From Sinorhizobium medicae (GTDB lineage: Bacteria; Pseudomonadota; Alphaproteobacteria; Rhizobiales; Rhizobiaceae), in contig NZ_VITA01000012.1 of the NCBI RefSeq assembly GCF_007827695.1, positions 1 to 64,000 of the forward strand: a stretch of DNA of 64,000 nt, read 5' to 3'. The translations under genes and the position numbers were made by a program. The notes beneath the pieces were generated by a model that was not told where the DNA came from, searched no databases, and saw nothing but the letters and a program-made list of their open reading frames with translations. Shown in pieces: positions 46,723 to 55,814 of the stretch (positions are counted from its first letter, which is position 1; each line of letters starts with the position of its first letter).

Positions 46723-47610
46723 ATGTCTCAAAAATTGCTCGTTACCGGAGCGACCGGCCAGTTTGGCAAGCTCGTACTCGATGCGCTTCTGGAATCCGGA
46801 AAAACGAAGCCGGCCGATATCATCGCCACCAGCCGGGACACCGCCAAATTGGCAGGCTATGCGGCGCAGGGTGTCGAGACCCGTGCTGCCGATTTCGACG
46901 ATCCGGCCTCGCTCGAACGGGCCTTCACCGGCGCCGGCCGCATCCTCATCATCTCGACGGATGTTCTCGACCAGCCGGGCAAGCGTCTCAAGCAGCATCT
47001 CACCGCGGTCGAGGCAGCGAAGAAGGCCTCGGTGAACCATATCCTCTATACTTCGATGCCCGCGCCGGAAGCATCGGTCATTCCCTTCGCAACCGACCAT
47101 CTCGGAACCGAAGAAGCCATCAAGGCGACGGGCGTTCCTTACACCATCCTGCGCAATGCCTGGTACATGGAGAACCTTCTCCTGTCACTGCCCCGCGCCC
47201 TTGCGACAGGACGATGGTTCTCCTCCGCCGGCAACGGCCGCATTTCGCACATCAGCCGTCGCGACCTCGCCGCCGCCGCCGCTTCCGCGCTCCAATCAGG
47301 CTCGACGGAAAGCCGCACCTATACGCTGACGGGAGCGCAGGCTTACACGACCGACGAGATCGCCGCCCTTGTTACCAAAGCTACCGGCAAAGCGCTCGAC
47401 GTCGTCCACATTTCCGACGAAGCCTTGGCCGGAGGCCTCAAGGGTGCGGGTGTGCCGGACTTCTTCATTCCGATCCTGGTGTCCTTTGACGCCAATACAC
47501 GGGAGGGGCATTTCGATGTGGTGACCGACAACGCCATTGCCATGACCGGTCGGAACCCCACAGAACTCGCCTCCTTCCTCGAAACAAACAAGGCTGCACT
47601 CACGCACTGA
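46723..47610 (+). CDS. NmrA/QorB-like NAD(P)-binding protein
   Basis: 295 residues from the ATG at 46723, with AAAGGAAG upstream. Rossmann nucleotide motif [14 protein letters not shown] at residues 3-16; no catalytic Tyr-x-x-x-Lys of classical dehydrogenases is evident. The atypical SDR5/NmrA type includes quinone oxidoreductase QorB (YtfG). It may reduce quinones with NADPH, or sense NADP. Divergent from the HxlR-type gene. Confidence 0.9.
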   Translation: MSQKLLVTGATGQFGKLVLDALLESGKTKPADIIATSRDTAKLAGYAAQGVETRAADFDDPASLERAFTGAGRILIISTDVLDQPGKRLKQHLTAVEAAKKASVNHILYTSMPAPEASVIPFATDHLGTEEAIKATGVPYTILRNAWYMENLLLSLPRALATGRWFSSAGNGRISHISRRDLAAAAASALQSGSTESRTYTLTGAQAYTTDEIAALVTKATGKALDVVHISDEALAGGLKGAGVPDFFIPILVSFDANTREGHFDVVTDNAIAMTGRNPTELASFLETNKAALTH

Positions 47611-47712
47611 TCAGGAGCTCAGCAAGAGGACCTCGGCGAACCTGGTTCGGCCGGGGCCCCCTTGGCCCAAGGGTGTGGTGTTGCGAAACTTGGTGCTGCG
47701 TTAGCCGCACCT

Positions 47713-48132
47713 TCAGCGAATGGCCTTCTCGTTCGAGCTTTCCAGCGAGGGCGCGGCCTGACGAACCACTTTTCCTTCCTCCGCCTTGTAGAAATACTGG
47801 CTCGCCACCAGCCACCCCTTGAGAGGCCTTAAGGGGGGAATGCAGGTCAGGAGCATAAAGGGTCCGGTGACCAGCAGATGGACCCACAGCGCTGCGCCGT
47901 ACTGCACTTCCAGCCACACGCCGAGCAAAACGCTCGGCACGCAGGCGAAGCAAATGACGAAGAAAGCTGGACCGTCCGCCGGGTCGGCGAACGAATAGTC
48001 CAGGCCGCAGACTTCGCATTCTTGCCTGAGCTTCAGGAATCCGTCGAACAGATGACCCTGCCCGCAACGGGGGCAGCGGCCGCGCAAGCCCGTATGCAGC
48101 GGCGACAGAGGCGGCCACACTTGATCCGGCAT
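47713..48132 (-). CDS. DUF983 membrane protein
   Basis: 139 residues. The N-terminal zinc-ribbon-like part has CPRCGQGHLFDGFLKL and CEVCGLDY (two CxxC pairs). Two membrane segments follow (about 58-78 and 82-105) with PADGPAFFVICFACV between. DUF983 proteins are inner-membrane proteins of alphaproteobacteria; their role is unknown. It lies about 200 bases downstream of the MocR gene on the same strand, with an inverted repeat in between. Confidence 0.9.
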   Translation of the reverse strand: MPDQVWPPLSPLHTGLRGRCPRCGQGHLFDGFLKLRQECEVCGLDYSFADPADGPAFFVICFACVPSVLLGVWLEVQYGAALWVHLLVTGPFMLLTCIPPLRPLKGWLVASQYFYKAEEGKVVRQAAPSLESSNEKAIR

Positions 48133-48230
48133 CGTTCTTCCTTTCAGCAGTCTTCCTGTTCCGCAAACCCTTAAGCCTGCGAGACGTTCCCACAGTCGGC
48201 GGAACCTTCACTTTGACGCGCACAAATTGA

Positions 48231-48263
48231 CATACAAACCATACAGAAACAACGGATTGTATG
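48231..48263. promoter_or_regulatory. Inverted repeat upstream of the DUF983 gene
   Basis: CATACAA (48231-48237) and TTGTATG (48257-48263) are exact inverted copies with 19 bases between. A further CATACAG lies inside. The spacing and AT-rich arms fit a MocR/GntR-type site, possibly bound by the adjacent regulator. Confidence 0.5.
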
Positions 48264-48333
48264 CATATTGCGCCGCGGCAAATTCGCGCAACAAGGGCAT
48301 TCACGCACCACGTCAGGCGCGACTGCAACGAAT

Positions 48334-49755
48334 TCAGACAATGAGATTGTGTGCAGCCGGCGAGCGGGCAAGAAGGCCGGCGATGACGTCAAGACTCTCC
48401 CGCAGGTCATCGCGCGTTCGGGCGGCGCCGAGACCGAGCCGCACAGCTTCGGGTGGATCCGATATCGCAAAGGCATCGCTTGCGACGACGCCGATCCCGG
48501 CCGCTCGCAACTGTGCGGTAAACTCACCGCGATTCCAGCCGGAAGGAAGCTTCAGCCAGAGATGGAAGCCCTCGCGATCGCTCGAAAGGTCCGCGCCCTC
48601 GAGGCTCCTGCTCGCGATCTGCTGGCGTGCGCCGGCCTCGGTGCGGATTGCGTCCAGGACCGCCTGCGCCGTTCCTTCCTCCAGCCAACGCGTTGCGATG
48701 GCGACCGAAAGAGGCGACGTCATCCCGGCCGTCGCCCGAACCGCGCCTTCCAGGCGGATGGCCGCCGATCGGTCAGGCGCGACCAGATAGGCGATGCGAA
48801 GCGCCGGCGAGAGGCACTTGGCAAGACCTGCGACATGATAGACGAGGTCAGGCGCGAGCGCGGCCAATGGCGGAACGGGACTTGCGGGCAAGGCCCCGTA
48901 GGCGTCGTCCTCGATAATGGCTACGCCGTGGCGGCGTGCGATCTCCACGATAGCTTCGCGGCGATCGAGCGGGAGCGTGGCGGTCGTCGGATTGTGAAGC
49001 GTGGGATTACAATAGAGAGCCTTCGGCCTATGGAGGACGCACGCCTCCTCGAAGGCTTCGGGCAAGATCCCGTTGCGGTCGATCCCAACACTGACGAGTT
49101 CGATGCCCAGATAGGCGGCCAGCGAACGGAGGCCCGGATAGGCCAGCGCTTCGGCGCAGACCCTGTCACCCTTCGTCGCCAGCATGCCGACGCTCGCAAG
49201 CAATGCTCCTTGCGCGCCCGTGCAGACGACCATCCGATCGGCCTGAAGTCCACCGAGCCGCGGCTTGAGCCAGGCCGCCCCTGCAGACCTGTCCCGCTCC
49301 GTGCCGCCGACGGGCTGATAGCGCATCAACAGTTCAGGGCTCCGCTGGTCAAGCCCGCCATGACCGAGTGCCCCGACATCCGCCCACATTTTCGCCGACA
49401 GAGCCGGGTCGTCGAAGAGCGGCGGCAGATTCATGCTCATGTCGACAAGACCAGCCGCGAGGCGATCCGCTGACGGACGGCCCGAACTCCTCTCACGGGT
49501 CCTGACATAGGTACCCTGCCCCACGCGGCCCTCGACCAAGCCGCGCCGACGCGCTTCGTTGTAGGCGCGGCTGACGGTGGTAAAGTCGATACCGAGCGCC
49601 GCCGCCAGAACCCGTTGCGGCGGCAGGCGCATGCCGTTTGCCAGCCGGCCTGCGGCGATGTCGGCGGCGATCTCGTCTGCAATGGCAAGATAAAGAGGCC
49701 CCTTCGCTCTGTCGAGCGCCGGCACCCAGGAAACCTCAACGCGATCCTCGTTCAT
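48334..49755 (-). CDS. MocR family regulator (GntR HTH plus aminotransferase-like domain)
   Basis: 473 residues from the ATG at 49755. The N-terminal GntR-type winged helix (about 12-85) includes IADEIAADIAAGRLANGMRL. The C-terminal domain is aminotransferase fold type I with IIEDDAYGALP and a Lys in HVAGLAKCLSPALRI for PLP. MocR proteins usually act as PLP-dependent transcription factors and not as enzymes. It lies upstream of DUF983, which may be its target. Confidence 0.92.
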   Translation of the reverse strand: MNEDRVEVSWVPALDRAKGPLYLAIADEIAADIAAGRLANGMRLPPQRVLAAALGIDFTTVSRAYNEARRRGLVEGRVGQGTYVRTRERSSGRPSADRLAAGLVDMSMNLPPLFDDPALSAKMWADVGALGHGGLDQRSPELLMRYQPVGGTERDRSAGAAWLKPRLGGLQADRMVVCTGAQGALLASVGMLATKGDRVCAEALAYPGLRSLAAYLGIELVSVGIDRNGILPEAFEEACVLHRPKALYCNPTLHNPTTATLPLDRREAIVEIARRHGVAIIEDDAYGALPASPVPPLAALAPDLVYHVAGLAKCLSPALRIAYLVAPDRSAAIRLEGAVRATAGMTSPLSVAIATRWLEEGTAQAVLDAIRTEAGARQQIASRSLEGADLSSDREGFHLWLKLPSGWNRGEFTAQLRAAGIGVVASDAFAISDPPEAVRLGLGAARTRDDLRESLDVIAGLLARSPAAHNLIV

Positions 49756-50045
49756 CGAAACCTTGCGACTGTTCAATGTATGGATGTTGCATGGAGGCTG
49801 CAGCCGGCGCAAGAGCGGTCGCCTCGGTATTCGCCCCGTAAAGGCACGCGCGCCGGCCCGGTCCGCGGGGAAGGGCATATATCCAAGGGCATATGGTGGA
49901 AGCGTTGTGAAGACGATAATCTCTGCACCGTATTTGAAGCCCAGAAAATCAAGCATTCAGCTAAATTGTAAGGCGAACGCGCGCCACCTGGCGCCCTGCC
50001 ATCAGTAATCTTGGCCTCGGCCCCTCTTTTGACGTGGGCAGACAC

Positions 50046-50540
50046 ATGCAAACGCGAAGCGTTATCGAGATTGCCGGCTCTGGCATCCACTTGCCTGCTG
50101 AACTGATCATCGCCGGTTACTGGGCTAGCCAGACCGGCCTCGTGGTTTTCGTTCTTAACGGCGTTACCCCACCTGCAGTCAACGCGGTGCTGGACCCGAT
50201 TGTCGTAACGCTGCCGTTTTCGATCCCCGGTGTGCTTTACGTGGACATCAACGATGAGAAGCGCGTGCGCGAGGCAGTTCTGTTCGCCGAAGAGATATAT
50301 GCCGCGACCAGAGCTTTCCGCCGAATCGCGGCTCGTTGTCGGATAGCTCCGGACACGATCGAATCCGTCGGAATGGCCTTCTCAAAGCTGGATAGCAGGG
50401 TACTGCTTGAAAGAATTGCCCGCAGACGGAGCCTTGCCGAGGCACACCCCGCCTCCCCCATTGCCATCGGCGACCGCCTCGGTTGGCGTGTGGCTGACGC
50501 GACGGGCGGATCCCGGGCTCAGTTTGCAAACGTCCGGTAG
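50046..50540 (+). CDS. Hypothetical protein
   Basis: 164 residues from the ATG at 50046. Codon third positions are GC-rich as in neighbouring genes, which supports coding. There is no signal peptide or recognised motif; a few hydrophobic stretches (about residues 20-60) and a charged C-terminal half. The start has no strong ribosome-binding site. It may be an orphan gene. Confidence 0.5.
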   Translation: MQTRSVIEIAGSGIHLPAELIIAGYWASQTGLVVFVLNGVTPPAVNAVLDPIVVTLPFSIPGVLYVDINDEKRVREAVLFAEEIYAATRAFRRIAARCRIAPDTIESVGMAFSKLDSRVLLERIARRRSLAEAHPASPIAIGDRLGWRVADATGGSRAQFANVR

Positions 50541-50553
50541 CTGAGGCCATGGA

Positions 50554-50597
50554 TTAGAGTATCCGGTTCGGAGAGAAGCGCAAATGCCTGTCTAAGG
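50554..50597. repeat. Dispersed intergenic repeat, copy 4
   Basis: TTAGAGTATCCGGTTCGGAGA continues GAAGCGCAAATGCCTGTCTAAGG. It shares TTCGGAGAGAAGCG(G/C)AAAT with copy 3 and is close to copies 1 and 2. It lies between the hypothetical gene and the end of the carbamoyltransferase gene. Confidence 0.5.
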
Positions 50598-50657
50598 AGC
50601 TACGGGCGCCGTTAAGTTGCCTCGTGAAATCAGATCGCGGTGACCTGGAACTTTCCG

Positions 50658-52490
50658 TTAGTCGAGCTCGAAGCGCTCCTTATAGTCCTGTCTAAGGGCT
50701 GGTGGCTGATCCTCTTTCTTCAGAAAGCAATTGCCCACCACGAGGCATTCGACCTCGGTGCCCATGAAGCACCGGAATGCATCCTCAGGCGTGCAGACGA
50801 TCGGTTCGCCGCGAACGTTGAAGCTGGTGTTGACCAATATCGGGCAACCGGTTCGCGCCTTGAATTCGCTCAGCAGCTGCCAGTAACGCGGATTGGTTTC
50901 TCGATGCACCGTCTGCACCCGGGCTGAATAATCCACATGCGTGACCGCGGGGATCTTCGATCGCGGAACGTTCAGCCGGTCTATGCCGAACAAATCGGCC
51001 TCGTCGGAAACCGTAGCCAGTCTGTGGCGGTCGAGCACATCGGCGACAAGCAGCATATAGGGGCTGTCGACGTCGATATCGAACCACTCCGCCACGTCCT
51101 CGCGCCTTACCGAGGGGGCGAAGGGGCGGAAGCTCTCGCGGTATTTGACCTTGAGGTTCAGCGTCTTTTGCATGGTTGGCGAGCGCGGGTCGCCCAGTAT
51201 CGACCTCGCCCCCAGCGCGCGCGGGCCGAATTCCATACGGCCCTGCATCCATCCGACCGCCTTCTCCTCCACGAGAGCGTCTACGGTCGAGGCGATCAAT
51301 GTCTCGTCGTCCAAGACTTCGTATACGGCACCGCTGGCGGTCAGCCGCTTCTCGATATCCCGCTGGTCGAATGCCGGACCAAGATAAGCTCCTGCCATCC
51401 CGTCTCGTCCGTCGGGGGATCGCCCGTTTCCCAGATAGCCGTGCCAGGCCGCCAGCGCCGCGCCCACCGCGCCGCCCGCATCGCCTGCGGCCGGCTGGAT
51501 CCAGATATCGTCGAATATCCGCTCCTTGAGCAATTTGCCGTTTGCAACACAATTCAACGCGACGCCGCCGGCAAGGCAGAGGTGCCGTTCGCCTGTTTCC
51601 CGGCGCGCAAAGCGGGCAAGTCTCAGAACGATCTCTTCGGTAACCGCCTGAATCGAGGCAGCGAGATCCATCTCGCGCTGCGTCAGCGGCGATTCCGGAG
51701 TGCGCGGCTCCGCGCCAAACAGACTGTGAAAGGCGGGAGAGGTCATGGTAAGGCCGGCACAATAGTTGAAATAGCGTTGGTCGAGACGGAATGAACCGTC
51801 CTCCTTCAGGTCCACCAAGTTATCCAAAATTCTCTTTACGAAGATCGGGCGTCCATAGGGCGCCAGCCCCATCACCTTGTACTCGCCGGAATTGACCTTG
51901 AAACCGGTGTAGTAAGTAAACGCGGAATAAAGCAGTCCGAGCGAATGAGGAAAGCGGATCTCCTTCAGTATTTCGAAGTCCTTGCCGCGGCCATGGCCCA
52001 ACGAGGTCGTGCACCATTCTCCGACGCCATCCATCGTCAGCACTGCGGCGCTGGGGAAAGGTGACGGAAAGAAGGCGCTGGCGGCATGGGCCAGATGATG
52101 CTCCGTGAACAAAAGCGAGCCGGACCATTCCTTTACGCCAGCTAGCTTGCCCAACTGGCTGCGCAACAGTTTCTTCTGGAACAGTTTCTCCTTGATCCAG
52201 AGCGGCATTGCCATTTTGAAGGAACGGAATCCCCGCGGAACTGATGCGAGGTAGGTCTCAAGCAGCCGCTCGAATTTCAGGAACGGCTTGTCATAGAACA
52301 CGACATGATCGATCTGAGCCATTTCGCACTCGGCTGCGGCCAGGCAATAGGCCAGGGCGTTGGCCGGAAAGGCGGAGTCATGTTTCTTTCGTGTGAACCG
52401 CTCCTCCTGCGCCGCGGCAACGATGCGTCCATCTTCGATCAACGCTGCCGCGCTGTCGTGATAAAATGCCGAGATACCGAGAATACGCAT
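50658..52490 (-). CDS. Carbamoyltransferase (NodU/CmcH/TobZ family)
   Basis: 610 residues. The N-terminal Kae1-like part begins ILGISAFYHDSAAALI, with His residues in TEHHLAHAASAFF for metal, and GVGEWCTTS near the nucleotide site. The C-terminal part has MEFGPRALGARSILGDPR and VNTSFNVRGEPIV. The family makes a carbamoyl adenylate from carbamoyl phosphate and ATP and transfers the carbamoyl group to a hydroxyl, for example on Nod factor or a polysaccharide. The downstream neighbours on the transcript upstream side encode DUF5989 and SxtJ, and an acyltransferase is near, so the target is probably a surface glycan. Confidence 0.92.
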   Translation of the reverse strand: MRILGISAFYHDSAAALIEDGRIVAAAQEERFTRKKHDSAFPANALAYCLAAAECEMAQIDHVVFYDKPFLKFERLLETYLASVPRGFRSFKMAMPLWIKEKLFQKKLLRSQLGKLAGVKEWSGSLLFTEHHLAHAASAFFPSPFPSAAVLTMDGVGEWCTTSLGHGRGKDFEILKEIRFPHSLGLLYSAFTYYTGFKVNSGEYKVMGLAPYGRPIFVKRILDNLVDLKEDGSFRLDQRYFNYCAGLTMTSPAFHSLFGAEPRTPESPLTQREMDLAASIQAVTEEIVLRLARFARRETGERHLCLAGGVALNCVANGKLLKERIFDDIWIQPAAGDAGGAVGAALAAWHGYLGNGRSPDGRDGMAGAYLGPAFDQRDIEKRLTASGAVYEVLDDETLIASTVDALVEEKAVGWMQGRMEFGPRALGARSILGDPRSPTMQKTLNLKVKYRESFRPFAPSVRREDVAEWFDIDVDSPYMLLVADVLDRHRLATVSDEADLFGIDRLNVPRSKIPAVTHVDYSARVQTVHRETNPRYWQLLSEFKARTGCPILVNTSFNVRGEPIVCTPEDAFRCFMGTEVECLVVGNCFLKKEDQPPALRQDYKERFELD

Positions 52491-52502
52491 GGGCGCAGCG
52501 GC

Positions 52503-52652
52503 TCAGAACAAGGTATAGATGAATGGAGCGACCGCCGTACCCTGTGTCAGCACGACCATTGCGCCAAAGACGCCAAGGACGATGAAGATCGGCAGGAGCC
52601 AGAACTTCTTTCGGACGCCCATATAGGTCCAGAGTTCGCGTATCAGTTCCAT
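52503..52652 (-). CDS. DUF5989 small membrane protein
   Basis: 49 residues read from the ATG at 52652: MELIRELWTYMGVRKKFW, then a membrane segment LLPIFIVLGVFGAMVVL and the end TQGTAVAPFIYTLF. The pattern (ELxxFxxxRKKFWLLP, then TQGxAxAPFIYTLF) is that of DUF5989, which is found next to carbamoyltransferases and SxtJ. It is too short for routine gene calling at 50 or more residues. It probably helps the membrane partner SxtJ. Thirteen bases separate it from the carbamoyltransferase gene. Confidence 0.88.
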   Translation of the reverse strand: MELIRELWTYMGVRKKFWLLPIFIVLGVFGAMVVLTQGTAVAPFIYTLF

Positions 52653-52694
52653 GCTAGTCCTCCCCGCAGACAGGGCATTGGCTCTGGCCCTGCG

Positions 52695-53126
52695 TCAAAA
52701 TTGATTGCGCATCGTCGCCGGGTCAGGCTCGTGCGGCGCGCGCGCTGTCCAATAGCTGACGGCGCTCCGATCCAAAGCGCCGGCGAGCGGATTGTAACCG
52801 CGCCATTTCAGAAAAACGCCGAGGGGCACGAATGCCACCGAGTAGATCAACAGCATAAGCACCGGATTGACGACCTTGAACATCACCATGCCAAGCCCCA
52901 TCCAGAGTCGGTTCGGAACCGAAAGCCAACCAGGATGAACGAGCGCCAATACAACGAGGACAAGACCTGCGACGGCAAGCGCGACCGAGATGAACGTGAA
53001 CACACCGGTGATCGCCCACTTCACAAAAACGAAAGCGAGCAGTATTCCGCCGACGGTGTAGCCGAAGCTACGGTTCGACGGCCCCTCCAGCGCGTGCTCC
53101 GGAAAGGATTCATGCGAATTGTTCAT
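52695..53126 (-). CDS. SxtJ family membrane protein
   Basis: 143 residues from the ATG at 53126. Three predicted membrane segments (about 24-44, 48-68 and 85-105) with a Trp/Pro-rich part, HPGWLSVPNRLWMGLG, and the cytosolic end VPLGVFLKWRGYNPL. SxtJ proteins lie beside carbamoyltransferases in several clusters, first named in the saxitoxin cluster, and may hold the enzyme at the membrane. The order on the transcript is SxtJ, DUF5989, carbamoyltransferase. Confidence 0.85.
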   Translation of the reverse strand: MNNSHESFPEHALEGPSNRSFGYTVGGILLAFVFVKWAITGVFTFISVALAVAGLVLVVLALVHPGWLSVPNRLWMGLGMVMFKVVNPVLMLLIYSVAFVPLGVFLKWRGYNPLAGALDRSAVSYWTARAPHEPDPATMRNQF

Positions 53127-53555
53127 TGGGCACTTCCCAGCGGCGAGTGCTAATATCTGCCTAATACTGATTGTTGCGACATGCGGTCGCGTCATTGCAA
53201 TGAATAGATAAGATGCTGAGTATAGAACAAGCGGTATCCCCCTGGGTCAATATACCATTGGATATAGGGGAACCCGCTGGTCGCCCCGTCGGCAAGCGGC
53301 GGCAACGTGTCACCGCCACACTCTGACCTGAAACGACATTAATTTTGCTTGAGACTCTTCCGGAAAAAATTCGTATATTTCCGGCGCAAGAATATTCTCG
53401 AGATTATCCTACAGTATTTATTTGAATTCAGTCACAAGATTTTAAAACGGTTATCACCCAAGCCGTCACTGCAGAGGAGCAGGATAAGGCGCTCTTAAAG
53501 AGACGTTTTCCCTAGTCTTCGCACTATAAACGGTTTGCGAACGAGGATACGCATT
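53127..53555. promoter_or_regulatory. Divergent control region of the glycan locus, with hairpins
   Basis: About 430 bases between divergent SxtJ and SGNH genes. Two dyads stand out: AGCGG-3-CCCC...GGGG-3-CCGCT with a 3x3 internal loop (53230-53278), and CCGGAAA-11-TTTCCGG (53360-53384). The DNA from 53330 to 53460 is AT-rich. Both promoters are expected here. The LuxR-type regulator encoded further right may act on these sites. Confidence 0.5.
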
Positions 53556-54899
53556 ATGAAAAAGCGGCATTTCGGGCTTGCGGTGTGCGTGCTTCCGGCC
53601 CTTTATCTGTTGCTCAGTCCCGTCTACGCGTTGCTCAATTACGATCTGTTCGCTGCTGAAGCCCCGCATTTCGTTCGTTATGTGGTGATCCCCGGCCTGC
53701 TCGCTGCGTGCTTCCTCGTTCTCGGCCTGTTTGCGAGGCCAAACCTTTCCATTCTTGCGGGCGTCTGCGGATCGAGCATTTTGCTCGGCCTCTTCCTGTT
53801 CGAGGCGATGCACACGGTAACGGCCGTATCCGTGCGTTTGGGAATGTTCGGACAACTCAGCGAAGCGCAGGCAGAAACGCTCAGACGCAACGATAATATG
53901 GTTCCCGGCTTCACGCTTCGATACCTGAACCGCGTCTCTGGCACCGACGAACTGCCCGAGGCGCTGCTTTCCGGATTTCCGGCTGCGGAAGTGGTGCTTT
54001 GCACGTCCGGCGATGGTGTGGTCAGCTACACCGCCGACCGATACGGCTTCAACAATCCCGATGACCTCTATGACGATCCGCTGGATTTGATGCTCCTTGG
54101 AGATTCTTTCGTGGAAGGCTTTTGCCTGCCGCCGGGAGATGACCTAGCGTCCCAATTGCGTGCGGGCGGTATCCGCACCGCAAGCATAGGCATACGCGGA
54201 AACGGCCCTCTGACCGAACTCGCTGCTCTCGGCCGCTTTGGCGAGATCTTGCGCCCGCGGCGCGTGATGATGGTCTTCTTCGAAGGCAACGACTGGGAAA
54301 ATCTGGAACGCGAACTTGCAGTTCCGTGGCTCCGCACGGCGCTGTCGCCGGATGCGGACTTCGGTTTGCAATCTGCCGTGCAGAATGCGATGCGGCAGGC
54401 ACGAAGCATCTTGACCGAGCATAGGAACGCTGCTGTGACAAGCGTGGACCTCCTCACCAGAACGGCCTTGTTTCGCAATTTCGTCGCACTGCAGCAGACC
54501 CTCACGCGCCTCGGGCTGGTTTATCCGAAAATTACTCCAAGCAATCCGGAGTTCAGACGAATCTTGCACCGGGCAAAGCAACTCACCGAGAGCTGGGGCG
54601 GCTCTTTTACACTGGTCTACGTGCCGAGGATCGACCGTTTCATGGGACCGTTCTCGTCTGATCGGCCCTTCGATCCGCTGAGGATAAAAGTCCTGGGCGC
54701 CGCCGCGGCGGAAGGGATCGAGGTCATTGATCTCAATCCGGCGATCCGCGCGCAGGCCGACCCACTGCTGATGTATGCGCCCGACGCCCATTTCAGTCGC
54801 ACCGGAGCCGAGTTCGCGGCGAGCGAGATTCTTCGTCGCGTGGGCGCGGCAACACCGGGCTCCCGGCAGCTCCCGGGGCAAGTCGTGGAGAACGAATAG
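53556..54899 (+). CDS. Membrane-anchored SGNH hydrolase-like protein
   Basis: 447 residues from the ATG at 53556. Three N-terminal membrane segments (about 5-25, 38-58 and 62-85) are followed by an SGNH hydrolase-like domain on the periplasmic side: LMLLGDSFVEGFCL (nucleophile Ser, block I), FFEGNDWEN (block III-type Asn) and APDAHFSRTGAEF (Asp-x-His, block V). Such domains remove or add acetyl or similar groups on carbohydrates. With the carbamoyltransferase set on the other strand it suggests glycan modification outside the cytoplasm. Confidence 0.8.
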   Translation: MKKRHFGLAVCVLPALYLLLSPVYALLNYDLFAAEAPHFVRYVVIPGLLAACFLVLGLFARPNLSILAGVCGSSILLGLFLFEAMHTVTAVSVRLGMFGQLSEAQAETLRRNDNMVPGFTLRYLNRVSGTDELPEALLSGFPAAEVVLCTSGDGVVSYTADRYGFNNPDDLYDDPLDLMLLGDSFVEGFCLPPGDDLASQLRAGGIRTASIGIRGNGPLTELAALGRFGEILRPRRVMMVFFEGNDWENLERELAVPWLRTALSPDADFGLQSAVQNAMRQARSILTEHRNAAVTSVDLLTRTALFRNFVALQQTLTRLGLVYPKITPSNPEFRRILHRAKQLTESWGGSFTLVYVPRIDRFMGPFSSDRPFDPLRIKVLGAAAAEGIEVIDLNPAIRAQADPLLMYAPDAHFSRTGAEFAASEILRRVGAATPGSRQLPGQVVENE

Positions 54900-54952
54900 A
54901 GGCTTTTCCGTCCGGATGCCGGCCGAGCGCCGGCCCGGCAACACTGCCGCCG

Positions 54953-55633
54953 TCAGCCGTGTCCTAGCTGCAGTCGTTGAGCAAGATTGGCGAGCTCCAC
55001 ACGGGTGGTTAAATTGAGCTTGCCGTACACGCTGTGGAGATGGAGTTTCACGGTCCCCGGGGCTATTCCGAGCCTCGCGGCGATTTCGCGGCTGCGCAGA
55101 CCCGAGGCCGCCAGACGCGAGATCTCCAACTCGCGCGGTGTCAACTTTTGCAAGACCGCGCGGCGTTCGGCATCCCGTTCCCGAATGCGGCTTACCACCG
55201 AATTCATGCTTTGGCCGGCAAGATAGGTGCGTCCCGCCACGACGGCCCGAATGCAGTCGACAAGAGAGCTCTGTGCCCGCGCCTTCAGGACGACGCCGCC
55301 CACGCCGTTCCGCATCGCTTCGGCAAGCTCTTCGTCGTTCATCTCGGCGGCAAGGATGACGCAGGATAGACCGGGCATTTCCCGGCTGAAGCGTCGAACG
55401 AGCTCCAGGTCATCCATCTCCGTCAGGTCTAGGTCGACGAGAACGAGATCGACTGGATTGGCGGATAGGGTATCGATCGCATCCGCGGCGGTTCGGCAGG
55501 CTGCAATCAAGTGCCATTCGGGCTCGGCGCCGATTATGCGCGACAGTTCGTCCAGATCCGTCTGGTGATCGGCGATCACCACGATACGAGGACTGATGGA
55601 TGAGCCGGAATGCGTTTGATCTTCCCTGTCCAT
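54953..55633 (-). CDS. LuxR/NarL-type response regulator
   Basis: 226 residues from the ATG at 55633. Receiver domain (about 15-130) with phospho-acceptor Asp in VDLVLVDLDLTEMDD and Lys in GGVVLKARA; C-terminal LuxR-type helix-turn-helix (about 160-225) with LTPRELEISRLAASGLRSREIAARLGI. It binds DNA as a dimer. No sensor kinase gene lies beside it. Its position between the SGNH and acyltransferase genes suggests control of the glycan locus. Confidence 0.92.
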   Translation of the reverse strand: MDREDQTHSGSSISPRIVVIADHQTDLDELSRIIGAEPEWHLIAACRTAADAIDTLSANPVDLVLVDLDLTEMDDLELVRRFSREMPGLSCVILAAEMNDEELAEAMRNGVGGVVLKARAQSSLVDCIRAVVAGRTYLAGQSMNSVVSRIRERDAERRAVLQKLTPRELEISRLAASGLRSREIAARLGIAPGTVKLHLHSVYGKLNLTTRVELANLAQRLQLGHG

Positions 55634-55814
55634 TGCCCCATCCCATAGATCGGGAGCACCCGTCCCATGGTGCCACTTGTGCGGCGCGGGTCCAACTGGC
55701 TGAAGCCGCCACAATCGAAGCTGCACCATTCTTCCGAAACTCGTGTTCTCGCGGAATTGCTATGTATTTCCGCAATCCCGGACGGGATTCATATCCACTC
55801 TTCCTGGAAATGAT

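Noticed and set aside
50237..50467. A 76-codon minus-strand frame
   Set aside because: It is antisense to the plus-strand hypothetical gene with better codon use.
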